The position numbers were made by a program, and so were the translations under genes. This document shows, one piece after another, positions 62,122-64,000 of a stretch of 64,000 nucleotides of DNA. Source of the DNA: Lysobacter_L cavernae. Lineage in GTDB: Bacteria; Pseudomonadota; Gammaproteobacteria; Xanthomonadales; Xanthomonadaceae. How positions within the stretch are numbered: the stretch's first letter is position 1; the number at the start of each line of letters is the position of its first letter. A model generated the notes under the pieces. That model was not told the origin of the DNA, did no database searches, and saw only the letters and a program-made list of their open reading frames with translations. The DNA is taken from positions 1-64,000 of the forward strand of contig NZ_JBHRXK010000001.1 in assembly GCF_042648505.1 (NCBI RefSeq). Reading direction: 5' to 3'.

Positions 62122-62985
62122 TCAGCAGTCGGTCAGCTCGGCCTTGTTGTTGCCGGTGGCCGGGGGGCGCGGTACCTGGCCGTGGCTGGCCGTGCCTTCC
62201 AACTGGGACTTGAGCGCGGCGAAATCGGTGCTCAGCTTCTGCAGCTGGGCCTTCAGCTCGGTGTTCTCACGCTCGGCCGCGGTGAAGCGCTGGTCCTGCT
62301 GGCGCACGTGCTCGGCCACGGCCGTCACCGCTTCGCCGATCTTGGAGAAATCGCTGGCGGCAGGCGTCGACGGCGGCGCGGTCTCTTCCGGCTTCGGCTT
62401 GAGCAGCGCGTCCAGGCGCGAGAACAGCGCGTCGATGACGCCGGGCTTGTCCTCGATTTCCTCGAACTCGATGTCCGACTCCAGTGCCACGCTGAAGAGG
62501 TTCTGGGGCGACTGCTTGCGCGCCTTGAGCGGGCTGGCGTCGGGGTTCTGCGAGGCGAACGCCAGCATCTCGGTGCCGAGGCTGGCCGGGCTGTCGGTGA
62601 CACCGAGGCCGACCAGGTAGGCCTCGCCCTTGCCGGCGAAGTCGGGATCCACCTCGATCGAGCTGTAGATCTTCTGGCCCGCCTTGTTCATCGCGACCAT
62701 CTCGTCGGTCGGCTGGATCTGGGCGAACAGCGCCAGGTGATCCTTGCCGTCGATCTGCACCGTGTCGGTCTTGACCGCGAGCACGTCGCCCATGCAGCGG
62801 AAACCCCACTCGGGATTCAGGCCGCGGATGTGCTCGACGAAGATGCGGGCGCCGTACTTCAGCGGGTTGTAGGTCTGGGCGATCTGCGACAACCACGTGC
62901 GCTCGATCTTGCGGCCGTCGGACGTCGAACCCTCGACGGCGACACGGAACCACTTGGAGCGGAATTTCTTGGTCTTGGCCGACAT
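62122..62985 (-). CDS. O: Capsid scaffolding protein and protease, P2 gpO
   Basis: 287 residues. N-terminal protease half (KKFRSKWFRVAVEG; QTYNPLKYGARIFVEHIRG with the catalytic histidine; SIEVDPDF and LGVTDSPASLG) and a C-terminal coiled-coil scaffold (ENTELKAQLQKLSTDFAALKSQ). It is the first gene of the leftward late operon. Confidence 0.94.
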   Translation of the reverse strand: MSAKTKKFRSKWFRVAVEGSTSDGRKIERTWLSQIAQTYNPLKYGARIFVEHIRGLNPEWGFRCMGDVLAVKTDTVQIDGKDHLALFAQIQPTDEMVAMNKAGQKIYSSIEVDPDFAGKGEAYLVGLGVTDSPASLGTEMLAFASQNPDASPLKARKQSPQNLFSVALESDIEFEEIEDKPGVIDALFSRLDALLKPKPEETAPPSTPAASDFSKIGEAVTAVAEHVRQQDQRFTAAERENTELKAQLQKLSTDFAALKSQLEGTASHGQVPRPPATGNNKAELTDC

Positions 62986-63011
62986 GCTGTCCTCTGCGCG
63001 TTAGGCGTGGT

Positions 63012-63027
63012 CGATGCGATCGCATCG
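63012..63027. promoter_or_regulatory. Perfect palindrome between P and O
   Basis: CGATGCGATCGCATCG, a 16-bp perfect palindrome, lies 27 bases upstream of O and 117 bases upstream of P in their 158-base divergent gap. In P2 such a gap holds two Ogr-dependent promoters. I did not find the P2 TGT-N12-ACA activator box here, so the palindrome is a candidate alternative site. Confidence 0.4.
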
Positions 63028-63143
63028 CTAGAGGTTTCATGGTCGGCAGGCGCAAAAGCACCGGCAACGCGGCCGTCATGTAAAGGCCGCCGATACGCAG
63101 GCGAAAACTGTTTGCAGGGGAGTGCGCTGGGCAGGCTATTCGC

Positions 63144-64000
63144 ATGAATAGCGTTGCCGCCCAGCTGCCCATGGATACCCGCCGCCAGGCGAAGTTCCTG
63201 TACTGGATGGGCTGGCGGATCTGCGAGATCGCCGAGGCCACGGGCGAGAAGGAGAAGACTCTACACAGCTGGAAGGCGCGCGACGAGTGGGACCGCGCGG
63301 ACAACGTGGAGCGGATCGGCGGCGCGCTGGAAGCGCGGCTGGTGATGCTGATCATGAAGCCGGAGAAGTCCGGTGGCGACTACAAGGAAATCGACCTGCT
63401 GCACCGCCAGCTGGAACGGCAGGCCCGGATCCAGCGCTACCAGGGCGGCGGCACCGAGGGCGATCTGAACCCGAACATCGAGCGCCGCAACGCCGAGCCG
63501 AAGAAGAAGCCCAAGCGCAACGAGTTCACCGAGGAGCAGGTCGAAAAGCTGACCGAGGCCTTCCTCGACGGGTGCTTCGACTACCAGCGCGACTGGTACC
63601 GGGCCGGCAACCAGCGCACGCGCGTGATCCTGAAGTCGCGCCAGATCGGCGCGACCTACTACTTCGCCCGCGAGGCATTGATCGATGCGCTGACCACCGG
63701 CCGCAATCAGATTTTCCTCAGTGCGTCCAAGAGCCAGGCGTACTTGTTCCGCGGCTACATCCAGAGCTTCGTGCGCGAGGTGGTCGGCGTGGAGCTGAGC
63801 GGCGACCCGATCGTGCTGCCGAACGGCGCCGAGCTGTTCTTCCTTGGCACCAATGCCCGCACGGCCCAGGGCTATCACGGCAACTTCTACTTCGACGAGT
63901 TCTTCTGGACCTACAAGTTCGACGAGCTGAACAAGGTCGCCTCGGGCATGGCGATGCACAAGAAGTGGCGAAAGACCTACTTCAGCACGCCGTCGAGCAT
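63144..64000 (+). CDS. P: Terminase ATPase subunit, P2 gpP (partial)
   Basis: The first 285 codons, continuing beyond the window. N-terminal small HTH region (FLYWMGWRICEIAEATGEKEKTL), then the ATPase with VILKSRQIGATYYFAREAL as the Walker A-like adenine region (about 162-180) and FYFDEFFWTY as Walker B (about 250-259). Powers DNA packaging. It is transcribed rightwards, divergent from O, as in P2. Confidence 0.93.
   Translation, partial: MNSVAAQLPMDTRRQAKFLYWMGWRICEIAEATGEKEKTLHSWKARDEWDRADNVERIGGALEARLVMLIMKPEKSGGDYKEIDLLHRQLERQARIQRYQGGGTEGDLNPNIERRNAEPKKKPKRNEFTEEQVEKLTEAFLDGCFDYQRDWYRAGNQRTRVILKSRQIGATYYFAREALIDALTTGRNQIFLSASKSQAYLFRGYIQSFVREVVGVELSGDPIVLPNGAELFFLGTNARTAQGYHGNFYFDEFFWTYKFDELNKVASGMAMHKKWRKTYFSTPSS

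Larger units (their letters stand above)
31484..64000. mobile_element. P2-like prophage, left end to window edge
   Basis: From tRNA-Glu to the window end the genes are those of a P2-type temperate myophage: recombinase, replication, Ogr activator and repressor, then a nearly complete P2 set (D, U, T, E/E', FII, FI, W, V, H, I, J, S, R, lysis genes, X, L, M, N, O) and part of P. Only Q, possibly a few cargo genes, and attR should be missing. All structural frames are intact, so the phage may be functional. Confidence 0.95.

Noticed and set aside
31524..64000. Dedicated anti-phage defence system (restriction-modification pair, toxin-antitoxin, retron)
   Set aside because: Apart from a solitary methyltransferase no restriction enzyme, toxin-antitoxin pair, reverse transcriptase or NTPase-nuclease pair is recognisable; the unknown small genes cannot be assigned to such a system from sequence alone.

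Overview
The window is high-GC gammaproteobacterial DNA. Gene content and order (rlmN-rodZ-yfgM-bamB-der, ppsA/ppsR, galU, a psrA-fadN-fadA lipid operon) together with dispersed palindromic repeats of the GTGATTNG and CATTCCCGCG types point to the Xanthomonadaceae (Lysobacter/Luteimonas-like). The genus is inferred from family knowledge and was not tested by alignment.

Bases 1-31290 are ordinary chromosome: galU; an FAD oxidase with a CsaA-like protein; a glycine-zipper lipoprotein; the beta-oxidation pair fadN-fadA behind a PsrA-like regulator with a perfect PsrA-type operator; ndk; rlmN; a remnant of pilF; rodZ-like, yfgM, bamB and der (envelope assembly and ribosome maturation); mobA-moeA-moeB (molybdenum cofactor); folD; guaB-guaA (GMP synthesis); tadA; orn; an MscS channel; ppsA with its regulator ppsR; and a DUF1249 gene. 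Two tRNA genes, Ala(GGC) and Glu(TTC), follow from one clear promoter.

From the 3' half of tRNA-Glu (about 31484) to the end of the window lies the left and larger part of a P2-like prophage; the right end and attR are outside. The early and regulatory part (31484-44900) holds a large serine recombinase whose last codons lie antisense in the tRNA, a run of small overlapping genes, a C5 DNA methyltransferase with five internal repeats, a P4/C4-type antisense-RNA immunity region, a primase-helicase, an Ogr/Delta activator, a BcepMu gp16-like HTH protein, a divergent S24-like repressor that has lost its catalytic residues, a MASE1 membrane protein with a degenerate kinase half, and exported morons, one behind a perfect CRP/Clp box.

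The late part (44896-64000) is a leftward operon O-N-M-L-X-holins-endolysin-Rz/Rz1-R-S-J-I-H-Hint protein-V-W-FI-FII-E/E'-T-wHTH-U-D, with P (terminase ATPase) divergent at the window end. Compared with P2 the J-I-H and V-W blocks are exchanged, the fibre-chaperone gene G is missing, and a Hint (intein-like) domain protein lies between H and V. The E/E' programmed -1 frameshift site and the nested Rz1 gene are both visible.

The points most worth following are the antisense-RNA control region at 37185-37514, the Hint-domain tail protein, and the combination of a non-cleavable repressor with a host-sensing-type membrane protein and a Clp-box moron.
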